The position numbers and the translations under genes were made by a program. This document shows, in pieces, positions 5,265 to 7,098 of a stretch of 7,098 bases of DNA. The stretch comes from Candidatus Bipolaricaulis sp. (lineage in GTDB: Bacteria; Bipolaricaulota; Bipolaricaulia; Bipolaricaulales; Bipolaricaulaceae): positions 1 through 7,098 of the forward strand of contig JAGUVP010000282.1 in NCBI GenBank assembly GCA_020062805.1. The letters run 5' to 3'. The notes under the pieces are model-generated. The model ran no database searches, was not told the DNA's origin, and saw only the letters and a list, made by a program, of their open reading frames with translations. Positions within the stretch are counted from its first letter, which is position 1; every line of letters begins with the position of its first letter.

Positions 5265-6341
5265 ATGCGTAACGCCCACAGCAAGCTGTTCACCCCCGGA
5301 CCGACCGAGGTCCGCCCGGAGATTCTGCAGGCCATGGCCGCTCCCCAGATCTACCACCGCTCCCCCGAGTTCCGCGAGCTGTACGCGGAGATTCAGCCCA
5401 AGCTCCAGAAGTTCCTCTACACCCAGCAGCCGGTGCTCCTGTTCGCCTCCTCTTCAACGGGGGCGATGGAAGCCGCCGTCCAGAACTGCGTCGGGAAGAA
5501 GTGCCTCAACCTCGTGAACGGCGCGTTCAGCATGCGCTGGCACGAGATCACGGCGGCGTGCGGGATCCCATGCGAGACGCTCGAAGTGCCGTGGAACCTG
5601 GCGATCAAGCCGCAGATGGTGGAGACGAAGCTCCGGAGCGGGGAGTTCGACGCGGTAACCCTCGTCCACAACGAGACCTCGACCGGCCTCATGAACCCCC
5701 TCCCCCAGATCGCGGAGGTCGTGCGGAAGTTCCCCGACGTGCTCCTCCTTGTGGACTCCGTATCGGGGATGGGCGGGGTGAAGGTCGAGTTCGACGCCCT
5801 GGGGTTGGACGTCTGCCTCGCCGGCGTGCAGAAGGCGTTCGCCCTCCCCGCCGGGCTCGCCGTGTGCGCTGTGTCCGAGCGCGCCATTAAGCGGGCCGAA
5901 GGCATCAAACCTCGCACCTACTACTTCAGCTTCCCGGTGATGATGAAGTCTCACAAGAAGAACGAGACACCGGCAACCCCGTCGATTCCTCACATGTTCG
6001 CCCTCAACGTCCAGCTCGACGCGATGTTCGCGGAGGGCCTCGATCATCGGTTCGCCCGCCACGCCGAGATGGCGGCCCTTACGCAGGCCTGGGCCAAGCA
6101 GCACTTCGCCATGTACCCGGAGGAGGGCTACTGGTCGAACACGGTCACGTGCATCTCGAACACCCGGAGCATTTCTGTGGAGGATCTGAACAAGACTCTG
6201 GTGCGCGACCACGGGTTGCGCATCTCGAACGGCTACGGTGACCTCAAGGGCAAGACGTTCCGCATCGGCCACATGGGTGACCACACCGTGACCGACGTCC
6301 GCGGGTTGTTGGCGACCATGGACGCGATCCTCGGGCTGTAG
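5265..6341 (+). CDS. Class V aminotransferase, alanine/serine-glyoxylate (serine-pyruvate) type
   Basis: A 358-residue PLP enzyme of normal length for the alanine-glyoxylate/serine-pyruvate aminotransferase branch of fold type I. It begins KLFTPGPTEVRPEIL, the family's N-terminal signature with the GPT substrate loop. Other landmarks are SSSTGAMEAA (62-71) that holds the cofactor phosphate, HNETSTGLMNPL (135-146), LLVDSVSGMGG (161-171) with cofactor aspartate D164, AGVQKAFALPAGLA (186-199) with PLP lysine K190, ETPATPSIP (234-242), and KTFRIGHMGD (330-339) with R333 expected to bind the substrate carboxylate. The SD is excellent, AAGGAGG at 5253-5259 ahead of ATG 5265. The next gene is a phosphoglycerate dehydrogenase homologue 25 bases downstream, so a role in serine synthesis or serine/glyoxylate interconversion is inferred. 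Exact amino donor and acceptor cannot be told from sequence. Confidence 0.9.
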   Translation: MRNAHSKLFTPGPTEVRPEILQAMAAPQIYHRSPEFRELYAEIQPKLQKFLYTQQPVLLFASSSTGAMEAAVQNCVGKKCLNLVNGAFSMRWHEITAACGIPCETLEVPWNLAIKPQMVETKLRSGEFDAVTLVHNETSTGLMNPLPQIAEVVRKFPDVLLLVDSVSGMGGVKVEFDALGLDVCLAGVQKAFALPAGLAVCAVSERAIKRAEGIKPRTYYFSFPVMMKSHKKNETPATPSIPHMFALNVQLDAMFAEGLDHRFARHAEMAALTQAWAKQHFAMYPEEGYWSNTVTCISNTRSISVEDLNKTLVRDHGLRISNGYGDLKGKTFRIGHMGDHTVTDVRGLLATMDAILGL

Positions 6342-6354
6342 GTTGTGTGGTGGG

Positions 6355-6361
6355 AAGGAGG
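6355..6361 (+). promoter_or_regulatory. Strong ribosome binding site for the dehydrogenase gene
   Basis: AAGGAGG with a 5-base spacer (CTGAC) before ATG 6367, inside the 25-base gap after the aminotransferase stop. It fixes the start of the dehydrogenase and shows that the last two genes are independently initiated but close enough to share a transcript. Confidence 0.75.
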
Positions 6362-6366
6362 CTGAC

Positions 6367-7098
6367 ATGCGGGTGCTGATCTGCGATCCAGTGGAGGAGA
6401 AGGCATTGGCGCGGCTGCGCGAGGCGGGGCTGGAGGTCGTGGTGCGCACGGGGATGACCCCGGAGGACCTCGCCGTGGAGCTGGCCAAGGGGTACCACGC
6501 GATCGTCGTCCGGTCGGCGACGAAGGTGCGGAAGCCGGCGCTCGATGCAGCGGTCGGCCTGAAGCTGATCGTCCGCGCCGGGGTGGGGCTGGACAACGTG
6601 GACGCCGAGCACGCCAAGACGAAGGGGATCCAAGTCCTGAACACGCCGCGCGCCAGTTCCGACGCGGTGGCGGAGTTGGCGCTCGCGCACATGTTTGCCC
6701 TCGCCCGATCTCTTCCCCGGGCCACCCAGTCGGTCCGCGACGGGAAGTGGGAGAAGAAGGCGTTCGTGGGGATCGAACTGCAGGGGAAGACCCTCGGCGT
6801 GGTGGGGATCGGCCGGATCGGCCAGGCGCTCGCAAAGCGGGCGCTCGCCCTGGGGATGCAGGTGATCGCCTGCGATAAGTTCGTGAACCAGTCCCCTCTG
6901 CCCGGCGTGCCCCTTGTACCCTTTGCCGACCTCCTGCGCCGGAGCGACTTCATCTCCCTGCACGTCCCGCCGGATCCCGCGGGCCCGGTCATCGGGGCGT
7001 GGGAGATCGCTCAGATGAAGGACGGCGCGTACCTCGTGAACTGCGCCCGGGGCGAGGTGGTGGACGAGGCGGCAGTCCTCGCCGCCCTCGACTCGGGC
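6367..7098 (+). CDS. serA: D-3-phosphoglycerate dehydrogenase-type 2-hydroxyacid dehydrogenase (runs off right edge)
   Basis: 244 codons of an open plus-strand gene that continues past the window. The enzyme would oxidise 3-phosphoglycerate to phosphohydroxypyruvate with NAD, the first step of serine synthesis. The N-terminal substrate domain starts MRVLICDPVEEKAL and includes VVRSATKV (54-61) and VRAGVGLDNVD (71-81), both typical of SerA. The helix TPRASSDAVAELA (94-106) connects to the nucleotide domain. That domain has LGVVGIGRIGQALA (143-156) with G147-x-G149-x2-G152, and D170 at the end of the second strand, favouring NAD over NADP. LVNCARGEVVDE (223-234) carries the active-site arginine R228. 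The catalytic His/Glu part and any C-terminal ACT or intervening domain lie outside. A glyoxylate/hydroxypyruvate reductase is the main alternative; the RSATKV motif and aminotransferase neighbour favour SerA. Confidence 0.88.
   Translation, partial: MRVLICDPVEEKALARLREAGLEVVVRTGMTPEDLAVELAKGYHAIVVRSATKVRKPALDAAVGLKLIVRAGVGLDNVDAEHAKTKGIQVLNTPRASSDAVAELALAHMFALARSLPRATQSVRDGKWEKKAFVGIELQGKTLGVVGIGRIGQALAKRALALGMQVIACDKFVNQSPLPGVPLVPFADLLRRSDFISLHVPPDPAGPVIGAWEIAQMKDGAYLVNCARGEVVDEAAVLAALDSG

Noticed and set aside
5454..6992. A 512-codon open frame on the minus strand opposite the aminotransferase and dehydrogenase genes
   Set aside because: It is antisense to two well-supported genes, has low-complexity Arg/Ser/Pro- and His-rich composition with no family similarity, and is expected from GC-rich codon bias.

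Overview
This is a compact, GC-rich bacterial chromosomal segment with no visible mobile element, CRISPR array, rRNA or tRNA. It holds eight protein genes with very short gaps or overlaps. Every recognisable product belongs to an ordinary bacterial family. Some starts have good Shine-Dalgarno (SD) sequences, but two minus-strand starts look leaderless. I cannot name the organism. High GC, tight packing, mixed SD and leaderless starts, and an orphan PflX-type radical SAM protein would fit a thermophilic or anaerobic deep-branching lineage, for example a candidate phylum such as Bipolaricaulota. That is only a guess.

Left part, minus strand, read from 3700 down to 1: a histone-deacetylase-family hydrolase (3700 to 2858); a 152-base gap with a T-less hairpin and a promoter; then a tight operon. 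The operon contains an NMT1/SsuA-like substrate-binding protein (2705 to 1683), an ABC ATPase (1686 to 952), an ABC permease (955 to 170) and the start of an NAD kinase gene (180 into the left edge, 60 codons seen). The transporter genes are joined by ATGA overlaps, and nadK overlaps the end of the permease gene by 11 bases. The three ABC genes form a complete importer of the nitrate/sulfonate/taurine/pyrimidine-precursor class. Its substrate cannot be read from the sequence.

Right part, plus strand: a Maf-family nucleotide pyrophosphatase (best start TTG 3741) sits one base before a PflX-like radical SAM protein (4300 to 5202). After 62 bases comes a class V aminotransferase of the alanine/serine-glyoxylate type (5265 to 6341). 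After 25 bases comes a D-3-phosphoglycerate dehydrogenase-type gene (6367 to the right edge, 244 codons seen). The last two probably work together in serine biosynthesis or serine/glyoxylate metabolism.

The most notable non-coding structure is the 40-base divergent region between the deacetylase and maf starts (3701 to 3740). Promoter elements for both directions appear to share one -10 region there. The deacetylase -10 box lies 8 bases before its ATG, the same spacing as at the substrate-binding protein gene, which suggests leaderless transcripts. I found no clear evidence of a previously undescribed multi-gene system.
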